From assembly GCA_934725525.1 (NCBI GenBank), contig CAKVCG010000002.1, positions 1-42,690 of the forward strand: DNA of 42,690 bases. The letters run 5' to 3'. The DNA is from an uncultured Brachyspira sp. GTDB taxonomy: Bacteria; Spirochaetota; Brachyspiria; Brachyspirales; Brachyspiraceae. The position numbers were made by a program, and so were the translations under genes. Shown piece by piece: positions 16,046 through 24,876 of the stretch; position 1 is the first letter of the stretch; each line of letters opens with the position of its first letter. The notes beneath the pieces were generated by a model. The model saw only the letters and a list, made by a program, of their open reading frames with translations, was not told where the DNA came from and did not search any database.

Positions 16046-17422
16046 TTAACTATGATTAAAACTTGATATTATCTGGTCTATTTCTAAAGATAGATGAGAG
16101 TTAGATTTCAATTCTTCTCTGATTTTATCTCTTCCATGAATAACAGAAGCATGGTCTCGATTGAAATCCAAACCTATTTCGGTGACGGATTTTTTGGAAT
16201 ATTCGCATGCCAAATACATCGCGACATGCCTTGCCTTCGATACAAATTTAGTTCTGTCTTTGCTGTCAAGCATGGAAATTTCTATTCCGTAATAATCGGA
16301 AACTCTTTTCTTAATTTCTCTTATAGTCGCATTTTGCAATTTTGGTTTGCTCGTAAAATAATCTTTAAAAATATTCATCTCTTCGCATTGACTGATACTA
16401 GGAGTTATTTTCATTATATCTCTAACCGACAAATAGCTTATTATAGCTCCTTCGATTTTTCTCACATCGGTCGTAATATTTTCCGCCATATATTTCATTA
16501 TCTCTTCGTCAATGGAAGTGTTCAAATCTTTAACTTTTCTATCAATAATCGCAAGTCTCGTCTCGTATTGCGGAGGCTCTATCGATAAAATCAAACTTTG
16601 TTCAAATCTGTTTTTTAATCTCGCTTCAATATTTCTCAATTCTTTCGGAGGTTTATCGCTTACGAATACCATTTGTTTTCCTACGTTATATAAAACCTGA
16701 AAAATTTCAAAAAGTTCTTTTGAAGTTTCTTGAGCGCTTTCAAGAAGTTGCAAATCGTCAAGTAAAAACATATCGAGAGATTTATACTTTCTTTTGAAAA
16801 TATCGGGCTTTTTAATTTGAAGTCCATGAATAAATTCATCTCTAAAAACATTTCCTTCCACATAAAGAACTTTAGCGTTTTTGTTTATTTCCAAATAATT
16901 ATTTCCTATCGCTTGAAGTATATGAGTTTTCCCTATCCCCACGCTTCCGTAAATATATAGCGGATTATATTCAGTTCCAGCTTTTGACGAAACCAATTTT
17001 GCGGCTTCAAAAACATATCTATTATTATTGCCTTGAATAAAATTATCGAAACGAAATTTATTTTTTAAATTTGTCAAATTAGTTTTCTCAATTTTTTTTT
17101 CGGAGTTAATATTATTAATCGTCATTTCTTTTATATCTTCTTTAATTTCTTTTTTTAAATTATTTTCTTTAATAAAATCGGCGTCCACAATAATTTTTAT
17201 ATCTATATCTTTTTCACATTTATATTTAAAAAAATCCTCTATTCTTTTAAGAAAATCTTTTTTAATATAAGTGGCTGCAAAATCGCCCGAGCAAACTATA
17301 GTCGGATTATTATTTTCGTCTATTATAAAAGCGGAACTTTCAAGCAAAGTAATAGCGTTATATTCTTCTTTTTTTTCTAAAATTTCTAAAAATTCATTCC
17401 AATAATTTTTAAGTTTTTCCAT
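16046..17422 (-). CDS. dnaA: Chromosomal replication initiator DnaA
   Basis: A 458-residue DnaA. The N-terminal domain (1-90) is followed by a short charged linker. The AAA+ domain III begins FRFDNFIQGNNNRYVFEAAK, with Walker A GSVGIGKTH (159-167), Walker B FLLDDLQ (219-225; most DnaA have DDIQ), sensor region SDKPPKEL and RLKNRFEQ. The C-terminal helix-turn-helix domain has FNRDHASVIHGRDKI, the DnaA-box recognition signature. It melts the origin and starts replication. The usual neighbours dnaN, recF, gyrB and rpmH are absent, and I see no cluster of DnaA boxes, so this is not an obvious oriC. Confidence 0.96.
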   Translation of the reverse strand: MEKLKNYWNEFLEILEKKEEYNAITLLESSAFIIDENNNPTIVCSGDFAATYIKKDFLKRIEDFFKYKCEKDIDIKIIVDADFIKENNLKKEIKEDIKEMTINNINSEKKIEKTNLTNLKNKFRFDNFIQGNNNRYVFEAAKLVSSKAGTEYNPLYIYGSVGIGKTHILQAIGNNYLEINKNAKVLYVEGNVFRDEFIHGLQIKKPDIFKRKYKSLDMFLLDDLQLLESAQETSKELFEIFQVLYNVGKQMVFVSDKPPKELRNIEARLKNRFEQSLILSIEPPQYETRLAIIDRKVKDLNTSIDEEIMKYMAENITTDVRKIEGAIISYLSVRDIMKITPSISQCEEMNIFKDYFTSKPKLQNATIREIKKRVSDYYGIEISMLDSKDRTKFVSKARHVAMYLACEYSKKSVTEIGLDFNRDHASVIHGRDKIREELKSNSHLSLEIDQIISSFNHS

Positions 17423-17488
17423 TTTTAAAATAATCCAACATTATTTAATGTGTTTAATAATTTATATCTATTAAAAAATATGATTCTA

Positions 17489-17517
17489 ATTATATAGTTA
17501 AAAATCTAAAATATCAA
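17489..17517 (-). promoter_or_regulatory. Promoter of dnaA
   Basis: On the minus strand: TTGATA (17512-17517), 17-base spacer, TATAAT (17489-17494), with a leader of about 60 bases. The leader has only a weak ribosome site (TTGGAT). Confidence 0.6.
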
Positions 17518-17556
17518 GGAATGCCTTATTAGGAACATGATAATATAAAATAACTT

Positions 17557-18681
17557 TTAATAAAGATTTTCAGGATTAAGACATTTCAAACTATCGACTA
17601 CAAAAATTCCGTTTTTCCTTATCAATATGTCGTCAAAATAAATTTCGCCTCCGCCGTAATTTTCCGTCTGAATGCAAACCAAATCCCAATGAATAATAGA
17701 TTTATTTCCGTTAGGCGCTTCGTCATAACAAGAGCCCGGCGTAAAATGAAAGCTTCCCATTATTTTTTCGTCAAATAAAATATCTTTCATAGGTTTTGTT
17801 ATATAAGGATTAACTCCCAAAGAAAACTCGCCTATATATCTTGCGCCTTCGTCCGTATCCAAAATTTCGTTTATTCTTTTTGTGTCGTTTGCCGTAGCTT
17901 TTATAATTTTTCCATTTTTAAATTCAAATTTTATATTCTCGTAAGTAAATCCATCGTTGTATAAAGAAGGAGCGTTATAAGATAAAATTCCATTAACCGA
18001 TTCTCTAACGGGAGCGGTAAAAACTTCGCCATCAGGAATATTCATTTCTCCCGCGCATTTAATAGCTTTAATATTTTTTATTGAAAAAGTTAAATCTGTT
18101 CCATCGCCGATTATTTTTACTTTATCCGTTTTATCCATAAACTCTACTAAATTATCCATCGCTTTTGACATTTTAGAATAATCCAAATTGCATACTTTAA
18201 AATAAAAATCTTCAAATTCATCGCTGCTCATTGAAGCCTGCTGAGCCATAGAAGGAGTCGGATAATTAAGTATAACCCATTTTGTATTTTTCACTCTCTC
18301 ATGCATATGAACGGGATTAGAATAAAATTTTTCGTATATTTGATTATTCTCTCTTCTAACCGAAGAATTTTCCGCATTATTTGAGCCTCCCCATATTCCT
18401 ATATAAGCGTCCATTTTTCGCATAAGCGCCAAATCGGATTCCGCCCATAATTTTATCTGCTCTTCATTGCATTCTTTAAGTAATTCTCTCATTATTTGCG
18501 GATTATGATTCCATACGAAAGGATTTCCTCCGACTTTATAGACTTCTTTTATCAAAGCTTTAACCAAATTATGCTCTTCGCTCTCTCCATAAACTTTTAT
18601 TAAAACATTTTCATTTTTATTAACTTTGCAGGAATAGTTAACCAAACTTTCCGCTAATTTATTTATTCTTGGGTCTTGCAT
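17557..18681 (-). CDS. M29-family aminopeptidase
   Basis: A 374-residue metalloaminopeptidase of the thermophilic/AmpS (M29) family, which removes N-terminal residues from peptides in the cytoplasm. The metal ligand region is visible: CAGEMNIPDGEVFTAPV (first Glu), GEFSLGVNP (Glu), GSFHFTPG (His) and IIHWDLV (His and Asp). The N-terminal domain starts INKLAESLVNYSCKVNKNEN, as in the family. The ribosome site AAGGAAG precedes the ATG. It follows the DUF3343 gene by 49 bases on the same strand and may be the last gene of the double-cubane operon, though no link in function is obvious. Confidence 0.9.
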   Translation of the reverse strand: MQDPRINKLAESLVNYSCKVNKNENVLIKVYGESEEHNLVKALIKEVYKVGGNPFVWNHNPQIMRELLKECNEEQIKLWAESDLALMRKMDAYIGIWGGSNNAENSSVRRENNQIYEKFYSNPVHMHERVKNTKWVILNYPTPSMAQQASMSSDEFEDFYFKVCNLDYSKMSKAMDNLVEFMDKTDKVKIIGDGTDLTFSIKNIKAIKCAGEMNIPDGEVFTAPVRESVNGILSYNAPSLYNDGFTYENIKFEFKNGKIIKATANDTKRINEILDTDEGARYIGEFSLGVNPYITKPMKDILFDEKIMGSFHFTPGSCYDEAPNGNKSIIHWDLVCIQTENYGGGEIYFDDILIRKNGIFVVDSLKCLNPENLY

Positions 18682-18730
18682 TTTTACTTCCTTATTTTAA
18701 AAATTTACTTTATTTTATAAAATATAAAAA

Positions 18731-18970
18731 TTATTTATTAATTTCGTAAATATTGTCGTATTCAATATCGTTTTCTTTTAATATTTTTATCGACTTTTCT
18801 CTTAATTCAATTTCCGATTGCCAAGTCAAACCGCAGCCCGCAGATATTTCGCTTGGAATAGAAATTATTTTTCCTAAAATATTATTTTCTTTAAATACTT
18901 TTTCGGCTCTCAAAACATCGGTAGTGGTATTAAAAGTTATTATAAGTCTTTTTTCATTTTTTTCTATCAT
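18731..18970 (-). CDS. DUF3343 (putative Se/S carrier-like) protein
   Basis: A 79-residue protein starting at the ATG at 18970 (MIEKNEKRLIITFNTTTDVL). A longer frame opens with TTG at 19009, but that would overlap the activase gene and has poorer ribosome-site spacing; AAAGGA lies 15 bases before the ATG. DUF3343 proteins are small ferredoxin-like-fold proteins annotated as putative sulfur or selenium carriers, with a conserved Cys in a CG motif. Here it is Cys46 in PSEISAGCGLTW. Next to a cysteine-desulfurase-like enzyme it probably accepts persulfide sulfur. The partner for delivery could be the double-cubane cluster protein; this is inferred from the operon. Confidence 0.82.
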   Translation of the reverse strand: MIEKNEKRLIITFNTTTDVLRAEKVFKENNILGKIISIPSEISAGCGLTWQSEIELREKSIKILKENDIEYDNIYEINK

Positions 18971-18989
18971 ATAAAATCTTTTAAGTCCT

Positions 18990-19766
18990 TTATTTATTAT
19001 TTTTATCAAATCCTATAATAGCCGCTCCAATAGCTCCGGCGTATTGCCCTCTATCGTCAGTTATCACTTTACCGCAAAGCGATTTTTCTAAAGCTTTCAC
19101 CAAATACGGAAATACGCATAAACCTCCCGTAAGAAAATAATTATCGTCTTTAAACTTTCCGCATAACGAAGCGACTTTATTTGCAACAGACGACACTATG
19201 GCGAAAGCGATTTCTTCTTTTTTCTTTCCTGAAGATTTAAGGCTTATAACTTCCGTCTCCGCGAATACCGTGCAAGTAGAACTTATACTTATATCGGTTG
19301 ATTCGCATTTTTCAGCCTCTTTAATCAAATCGTTTATCGAGCAGCCGAGAGAGTTAGCCATCAATTCTATAAATCTTCCCGTTCCCGCCGAGCATTTATC
19401 GTTCATAATAAAATTATCAACTTTTCCATTTTTTATTTTTATAATTTTTGTATCCTGTCCTCCGATATCTATTAAAGTGCCTCTTAAATTATTGAACAAA
19501 AAATTAGTTCCTTTAGCATGGCATGTTATTTCGGTTATCGTATCGTTTGCGTATTCTATCGACACTCTTCCGTATCCAGTGCCTACAAAATATGAATTAT
19601 CTTTATTAATATTTTTTTCTTTTAAGATTTCCAATATTTTTGAAGCGGTTTCGACTCCCGACCAGCCCGTAGGAATCATAAACAATTCCACAAAGTCTTT
19701 TTTGTTTTCGTCATATACGGCGACTTTTGAAGCCGTAGAGCCTATATCTATTCCGACATAATACAT
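18990..19766 (-). CDS. HgdC/BadF-type activating ATPase (acyl-CoA dehydratase activase)
   Basis: A 258-residue ASKHA-fold ATPase of the BadF/BadG/BcrA/HgdC family. The phosphate loop is GIDIGSTASKVAVYD (5-19) and the second nucleotide motif is LIDIGGQDTK (98-107). Cys125 (NDKCSAGTGRF) and Cys165 (SSTCTVFAE) are the ligands that hold one [4Fe-4S] cluster at the dimer interface. Such proteins use ATP hydrolysis to send a low-potential electron to a HgdB-like partner and are oxygen-sensitive. The partner here should be the protein at 20917-22062. The gene lies 8 bases after the cysteine-desulfurase-like gene. Confidence 0.93.
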   Translation of the reverse strand: MYYVGIDIGSTASKVAVYDENKKDFVELFMIPTGWSGVETASKILEILKEKNINKDNSYFVGTGYGRVSIEYANDTITEITCHAKGTNFLFNNLRGTLIDIGGQDTKIIKIKNGKVDNFIMNDKCSAGTGRFIELMANSLGCSINDLIKEAEKCESTDISISSTCTVFAETEVISLKSSGKKKEEIAFAIVSSVANKVASLCGKFKDDNYFLTGGLCVFPYLVKALEKSLCGKVITDDRGQYAGAIGAAIIGFDKNNK

Positions 19767-19774
19767 TTTTTATC

Positions 19775-20920
19775 CTATTTTTTAAATTTGGCGCTTATTT
19801 CTTTTATCGCCTCTATTCCTTTATCGACTTCCTCAAAAGTATTAAAATAAGAAAAACTAAATCTCACTATTCCTTGATTTATTGTCCCTAAAGCCTCATG
19901 CATTAAAGGCGCGCAATGAGCCCCTGGTCTTGTGGCTATATTATAATCGTTTGAAAGAATATCGGAAATTTTTGAAGAATCTATTTCGCCTATATTTAAA
20001 GCGACTATCGACGCCCTATTGTCTGTTTTATAATCTCCGTAAAATTTTATATTTTCTATATTTTTAATAGAATCGTAAAAATAACGGCTCAATTCTCTTT
20101 CATGATTCTTTATTTTTTCTATAGTTTCGTTTTCTATAAATTCTAAAGCCGCGTTTAATCCCGCTATTCCATGCCCGTTCAAAGTTCCCGCTTCAAGTCT
20201 TGTCGGCATATTTTCAGGATGAGTTTTAGAATAACTTTTAATTCCAGAGCCCCCCGTTTTCAAAGGCTTTATATACAAATCTTTTCTGACGCATAATCCT
20301 CCAGTTCCCTGAGGTCCCATTAATCCTTTATGTCCCGTAAAGCATAAAACATCTATAAAATTATTTTTAATATCTATTGGAACGCATCCCGCGGTTTGGG
20401 AAGCGTCCAATATAAAAAGCAAATTATATTTTTTAGATATTTTTCCTATAAAAGAAATATCCAAAATATTTCCGATAACATTCGAGGCATGCGCGCAAAT
20501 AATCGCTTTTGTATTTTCTTTAATATTATTTTCTATTTCGTCATAATCTATATTTCCGTTTTTATCCGCTTTTATAATTGTAATTTCCGCTCCGAGTTTT
20601 TCCATTTCGTAAATTGGACGCAATACGCTATTATGCTCAAAAGAAGTAGTTATAATATGGTCGTTTTTATTAATCAAACCTTTTATGGCAATATTAAGCG
20701 CTTCGGTAGAATTATTTGTGAAAGCTATGCAATTTGGGGAATCCGCATTGAATAGCTTTTTTAATCTCTCTCTTGCCGATAAAATAATTCTTTCGGAGTT
20801 AAGAGACAATTCGTAAGAGCCTCTTGAAGCGTTGGCGAAATTATTAATAGCGTTATATACTGCTTCGGCTACTTCTTTAGGCTTTTTTAAAGTCGTAGCG
20901 GCGTTATCAAAATAAATCAT
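19775..20920 (-). CDS. Cysteine-desulfurase-like class V aminotransferase
   Basis: A 381-residue PLP enzyme. It starts MIYFDNAATTLKKPKEVAEA and has the Schiff-base lysine in CFTGHKGLMGPQGTGG (K198) and cofactor-binding segments AHASNVIGNI and DASQTAGCV. A Cys in the ATRPGAHCAPLMHEAL motif marks it as a group II (SufS/CsdA-like) desulfurase. It would release sulfur from cysteine as an enzyme persulfide. Its ATG overlaps the stop of the double-cubane gene by 4 bases (ATGA), so it is translationally coupled. Its setting suggests dedicated sulfur delivery for that cluster or for DUF3343, rather than general Fe-S assembly. Confidence 0.9.
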   Translation of the reverse strand: MIYFDNAATTLKKPKEVAEAVYNAINNFANASRGSYELSLNSERIILSARERLKKLFNADSPNCIAFTNNSTEALNIAIKGLINKNDHIITTSFEHNSVLRPIYEMEKLGAEITIIKADKNGNIDYDEIENNIKENTKAIICAHASNVIGNILDISFIGKISKKYNLLFILDASQTAGCVPIDIKNNFIDVLCFTGHKGLMGPQGTGGLCVRKDLYIKPLKTGGSGIKSYSKTHPENMPTRLEAGTLNGHGIAGLNAALEFIENETIEKIKNHERELSRYFYDSIKNIENIKFYGDYKTDNRASIVALNIGEIDSSKISDILSNDYNIATRPGAHCAPLMHEALGTINQGIVRFSFSYFNTFEEVDKGIEAIKEISAKFKK

Positions 20921-22062
20921 AGCATCTCTACAAAGGCTTCGAGTCTCGTTTTAAGCTGTCCCGCGTCGCTATTTGAATAATTAGTTTCCACAGCCAAATA
21001 AGATTTGCCGCAACTTTCAACCGCTCTTCTAACTTTTTCGGTTTCTATAGCGTAAGTATGGCAAGCCGTAAGAGTAACATCGACTACTCCGTCCACGCTA
21101 TAATCTTTTATATATTCTTTTATTCTATTCATTCTGTCATCGTTTGGCGTCATTATAGAACATGGAATATTTAAATATCTTTCGGCTATAGCGTCTATAG
21201 GCTCTTTATCTTCGTCTACCAACATTTCAAAATTTTTAGTCCCCACGCAATTCTCAAAACAAACTACGGAACTTCCAGCGTCTTCAAGCTGTTTTACGAT
21301 TTTATCGACAAGCCCGCCAGTAGGACAGCCCGTTATAAGTATTCTTGGAGTTCCTTTTTTAAACGGAGTCTCTCCTTTATCGTATTTTTCTTTAAGCGAA
21401 TTGGTTAAAGATTTTATTTCGTTTATATAAAGCTCTCTATCAAACTTGAAGTTGGAAGAATACAAAGCCTCATGCATATCCGCTCCCTTTATTGGCGAAG
21501 GATTAAGTTTAGCCAAATTAAAGAATTCTTTCATCGCTTTTCTCTCTTTATTGCATAATTTAATCGCTTCTTTTATTTTATCTTCCGTTATCTTAACATC
21601 AAACTTTTCTTCTAATTTTTTTATTAGCTCTACGAGTTCGTTTTTCCAAAGCGCCATAGAAAAATTATTTTTAGAATGAGGGAGTTGCATAACATGAGTG
21701 TCTTTTATCTCTCCCAATAATTCATACATTTTCTTTTTAGCGTCGCATGTAGTCTCTCCGATTATCATATCGGAAAAATACATATAAGGGCATTTATCGG
21801 TTATTGCAAAACCGTAGCTCGATTTTACCAAAGGACATAAATTTTTTGGCAATACTTTTTCCGCATCGGGAACTGTTTCATCGCTCGTAGAACATAAAGA
21901 GACGGATATCGCGTCGGCTGCGTATATTAATTCTCTCGGCGTATAGGTGCAAAAAGTTCCTACGACTTTTCTTCCTTTATCTTTTTCCTCTTTCATAGTA
22001 AGAAAACCTTTTTTACGCGTATCGTTAAAAGATTCAAAAACATCTGGCAATTTGTTAGACAT
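20917..22062 (-). CDS. Double-cubane / 2-hydroxyacyl-CoA dehydratase (HgdB-like) family protein
   Basis: A 381-residue protein of the HgdB/BcrC/YjiM-like family. Cys residues at 38, 57, 76, 91 and 106 (VGTFCTYTPREL, KNLCPLV, TDKCPYMYF, GETTCDAKKKM) lie where the family holds its cluster, with more in ILITGCPTGG, VCFENCVG and TACHTYAIETEKVRR. It ends GQLKTRLEAFVEML, typical of the family. A single HgdB-like subunit with its own HgdC-like activator is the layout of double-cubane cluster proteins (E. coli YjiM/YjiL, Carboxydothermus DCCP), which make ATP-driven low-potential reductions of small substrates. The real substrate is unknown. The ribosome site AGGAGA is good and it is the first gene of the operon. 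Confidence 0.88.
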   Translation of the reverse strand: MSNKLPDVFESFNDTRKKGFLTMKEEKDKGRKVVGTFCTYTPRELIYAADAISVSLCSTSDETVPDAEKVLPKNLCPLVKSSYGFAITDKCPYMYFSDMIIGETTCDAKKKMYELLGEIKDTHVMQLPHSKNNFSMALWKNELVELIKKLEEKFDVKITEDKIKEAIKLCNKERKAMKEFFNLAKLNPSPIKGADMHEALYSSNFKFDRELYINEIKSLTNSLKEKYDKGETPFKKGTPRILITGCPTGGLVDKIVKQLEDAGSSVVCFENCVGTKNFEMLVDEDKEPIDAIAERYLNIPCSIMTPNDDRMNRIKEYIKDYSVDGVVDVTLTACHTYAIETEKVRRAVESCGKSYLAVETNYSNSDAGQLKTRLEAFVEML

Positions 22063-22387
22063 ATAATTTCTCCTATTAATTTAAATTTTTTAATTTTATT
22101 GTTTTTTATTTTGCTTTTATATTTTTACAAGCGTAATTATAAAAATTGATTTTTAGAGTCTATAAACTATGGACTTTTAGATTAGAATATATGCTTCGTA
22201 TGTTTTTTTGCCAAGTAGGATATGGCTACTATTATTTTTGAAATTGAAAAATATTTTATCATAATATTACCCAAACACTAAATATCAAGGCTTTATTATT
22301 ATATTTATAAATATTATACTACATTCTTATTATTTTTCAAGTAGTATTTTATAATTAATTTATAGACAATTGGAACATCTCGCTTAT
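22063..22387. other. Intergenic region, 325 bases, no gene seen
   Basis: AT-rich and with stops in all frames. It must contain the promoter of the double-cubane operon, but the best candidate (TATAAT on the minus strand near 22132, with a poor -35 at 15-base spacing) is weak. A small hairpin at 22157-22175 (AGTCTATA / TATGGACT, one wobble pair) is not followed by a T-run. No riboswitch class is recognisable. Confidence 0.4.
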
Positions 22388-23476
22388 TTAATATCTCCAA
22401 ATTCCCCAAATGTCTAAACCCGCGCCGAAACCATTTTTTATTTCAAAATCGGCATTCTGTCTCATTATACTCTGACCCTCTCCGTAAGCGGTAAGTCCAA
22501 AAGTAAGATTTTCTATAGGAGTAATTCGCATCTCTCCCTCCATGCCGTAATGAAGGTTATATATACCGTCCGTTTTATATAGATTGCCTTCAAACATAAG
22601 TCTCGGCATAACATAAACATATATAGCGCCTAATTTTGCCTCAAATTTTGCGGGTAATAACGCATAGAATCTCATACTTCCCGTAGAACGTCCTCCGTTA
22701 TCGTCATATAAATAATTATTCAAAGCATCTTCCGCATATCCAGCGTCTATAGTAGCCCACCTGCTTCCGATTCCGTAATAATAGGCAAGTTTTACGGGCA
22801 AACTTATTTGAACGGGATAATTATCGAATCTTGTAAGCATAAACTCGCCGTATAAAGAAAATCCTATCACCATAGGAGCGACTGAAGTCCCGGATATATC
22901 ATTAGTTATTGAGGAAAGTTGAATGCCATAATGTAAAGAGATAGAAAATTCATCCATTATTCCTCCTCTAAACATAAAAGAAAATTTTGGAGTAGAACTT
23001 ATCGACAATCTTCCGCCATAATAATTTTTATCAGCAACCAAAATGGAAACTGGCAAATTAAATCTGTATTTTTCCATTGCAATCCCAAAAGCTATAGAAT
23101 GGCTATGGGCAACCGGAGATTTTTTTTCGCTTAAATCGTTATATAAACTAAATTGATACCCAAATCCGAATATACCATAGCTTAAACCTATAAAACCTTT
23201 AGGCAAAAAAGCGAATCTTCTCTCTCCTCCTATAACCGTCTCATTATTTACTATATGTCTTAAATCCAATAATGAAAAACCAAATTTAAAGGGAGTATCT
23301 TTTTCCATTAAATGCGAAAAATCGTAAATAGTTCCTATTCTATCCGTTCCAGCTCTTGAAGAAGTAACGCCCTCTATTAAATTATGCAAATTATCTTTAT
23401 CTACAATATCGTCTATAGCAAACGATAAAGGATTAAATATAAAAATCAAGGATAGTATATAAACCGTTTTTTTCAT
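22388..23476 (-). CDS. Putative outer-membrane beta-barrel protein
   Basis: A 362-residue protein with a signal peptide (MKKTVYILSLIFIFNPLSFA then ID). The mature part is a series of short amphipathic, Gly/Tyr/Phe-rich strands, such as GFIGLSYGIFGFGYQFSLY and MVIGFSLYGEFMLTRF, and it ends in an aromatic WRY, as outer-membrane barrels do. I cannot name a family. The ribosome site is GGAGATGG. It lies 155 bases after the OmpA-family gene on the same strand and may be transcribed separately. Role unknown; a porin-like or structural barrel is the best guess. Confidence 0.6.
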   Translation of the reverse strand: MKKTVYILSLIFIFNPLSFAIDDIVDKDNLHNLIEGVTSSRAGTDRIGTIYDFSHLMEKDTPFKFGFSLLDLRHIVNNETVIGGERRFAFLPKGFIGLSYGIFGFGYQFSLYNDLSEKKSPVAHSHSIAFGIAMEKYRFNLPVSILVADKNYYGGRLSISSTPKFSFMFRGGIMDEFSISLHYGIQLSSITNDISGTSVAPMVIGFSLYGEFMLTRFDNYPVQISLPVKLAYYYGIGSRWATIDAGYAEDALNNYLYDDNGGRSTGSMRFYALLPAKFEAKLGAIYVYVMPRLMFEGNLYKTDGIYNLHYGMEGEMRITPIENLTFGLTAYGEGQSIMRQNADFEIKNGFGAGLDIWGIWRY

Positions 23477-23631
23477 TCCATCTCCATTCTATATTATAAA
23501 TCTATTATTAATAGAAAAACATATATTAAAAGAATTTGTAATAGTTTATAATAAAAAACCATTTTTTTCAAGCGTTTATATAATATTCGAAAATAATTGT
23601 AAAAATTTTGCTAAAAATTATATTTAAATAT

Positions 23632-24876
23632 TTACCTTAATTTGATTATAATATCGACTCTTCTATTTTTGCTTCTTCCTTCCGTCGTGTCATTCGGGGC
23701 TATCGGTTCTTTGTCTCCAAATCCGCTGTAGGATAATTTATCATGGTTAAGACTCGGTAAAATATAATCGGCTACGGTTTTTGCTCTTCTTTCGGATAAA
23801 GTTTTATTATATTCGGCGCTTCCCGTATTGTCCGTATGTCCTTGAACTATTATCTCTCTGTCGGGATAAGTTTTTTTAATCGCTTCTATAATATTGTCAA
23901 TCGTTTCTTTAGATTCGTTTTTTAAAGTAAAAGAATCCGTATCGAATAAAATTTCACCGAGACGCAAAACCAAACCTTCGGGAACGGTTTCTACCGTAAT
24001 ATTATTTTCATTATTTAAATTTTCTTCAAGTTCTCTTCTGTCTCCCTCCTCTTCTTCTTTTGTAATAAAATCGTATATTTTATAAGAACTCACAATATTC
24101 ATTTTGTATTGCAAACTTCTATATGACAATTCTTTATCATATCCGAAAAGTATTTGATATTTTTCGCTTTGGGAGACTGGAATATTATTTTCCATATCCC
24201 ATAAAAATGTCCCGTAATTGAATCCGTAAATTCTTGAAGGATAACCTCTGCTTGCAAGAGACGAAATTCCCGATTGAATCAAATCTTTATCCGTCATGAT
24301 ATGATATTGAATGACGGCGTTTTTCTTTCCGTCCGAATTCGTTTCAATATTTGCAAAAAGATAATCGGACGCTAAAACCATAGTTAAATTCGGAGCGTTA
24401 TTTACTTTTATAATTTCAACGGCTTCGGCGCTCCAAGAATCCGTAATATTTATTTCTTTGTCGGGGAATGTCGGAATATGTCTCACATTCGGCATAAAAT
24501 GAACTTTCGGCACTTCAAATCTTCCGTTGGTATGAATTATAAAATCGCTCATGTATTCTTCGTCCAAACGAAAAACTCTGTCTCCATTAAGCATTCTAAA
24601 TATTTTAAATAAACCGCTCACTCTATATCCTCCTTTTGGAGCGATTGCGATAACCGTTAAATCTACTATATTTCTTTCTTTATAAGTTCTCTTTAATATT
24701 CCATTTTCATAATATTCCACATCTGCGGTTTTCACAGACTCTATTCTCTTGCCCGTCTCCAAATTCCAATAGAACTTATACGCAATTTCTCCAAATGCCG
24801 TATTTAAAGAAATTGCAAAAAAAATTATATTAAAAATAAATATTTCGGATATTAAAACGAAAATTTTCTTTATCAT
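23632..24876 (-). CDS. OmpA-family peptidoglycan-associated envelope protein
   Basis: A 414-residue exported protein. The first 30 residues form a signal peptide (IFIFNIIFFAISLNTAFGE). An N-terminal part of about 250 residues is unassigned and beta-rich. The C-terminal OmpA/MotB domain runs from about 300: GEILFDTDSFTLKNESKE, REIIVQGHTDNTGSAEYN, LSERRAKTVADYIL and GFGDKEPIAPNDTTEGRSKN-RRVDI. It contains the conserved Asp and Arg that bind meso-diaminopimelate. It should anchor the envelope to peptidoglycan. Its ATG overlaps the stop of the MCP gene by 4 bases, which implies coupled translation with a chemoreceptor. Confidence 0.9.
   Translation of the reverse strand: MIKKIFVLISEIFIFNIIFFAISLNTAFGEIAYKFYWNLETGKRIESVKTADVEYYENGILKRTYKERNIVDLTVIAIAPKGGYRVSGLFKIFRMLNGDRVFRLDEEYMSDFIIHTNGRFEVPKVHFMPNVRHIPTFPDKEINITDSWSAEAVEIIKVNNAPNLTMVLASDYLFANIETNSDGKKNAVIQYHIMTDKDLIQSGISSLASRGYPSRIYGFNYGTFLWDMENNIPVSQSEKYQILFGYDKELSYRSLQYKMNIVSSYKIYDFITKEEEEGDRRELEENLNNENNITVETVPEGLVLRLGEILFDTDSFTLKNESKETIDNIIEAIKKTYPDREIIVQGHTDNTGSAEYNKTLSERRAKTVADYILPSLNHDKLSYSGFGDKEPIAPNDTTEGRSKNRRVDIIIKLR

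Noticed and set aside
15796..17556. Possible oriC around dnaA.
   Set aside because: No cluster of TTATCCACA-like boxes is present on either side of dnaA, and the usual origin neighbours are missing.
18971..19009. TTG start at 19009 for the DUF3343 gene.
   Set aside because: It would overlap the activase gene by 20 bases and lacks proper ribosome-site spacing; the ATG at 18970 matches the usual family start.
22157..22175. Hairpin in the intergenic region before the double-cubane operon, considered as a riboswitch or terminator.
   Set aside because: Only 8 pairs with a wobble, no T-run and no conserved riboswitch core.
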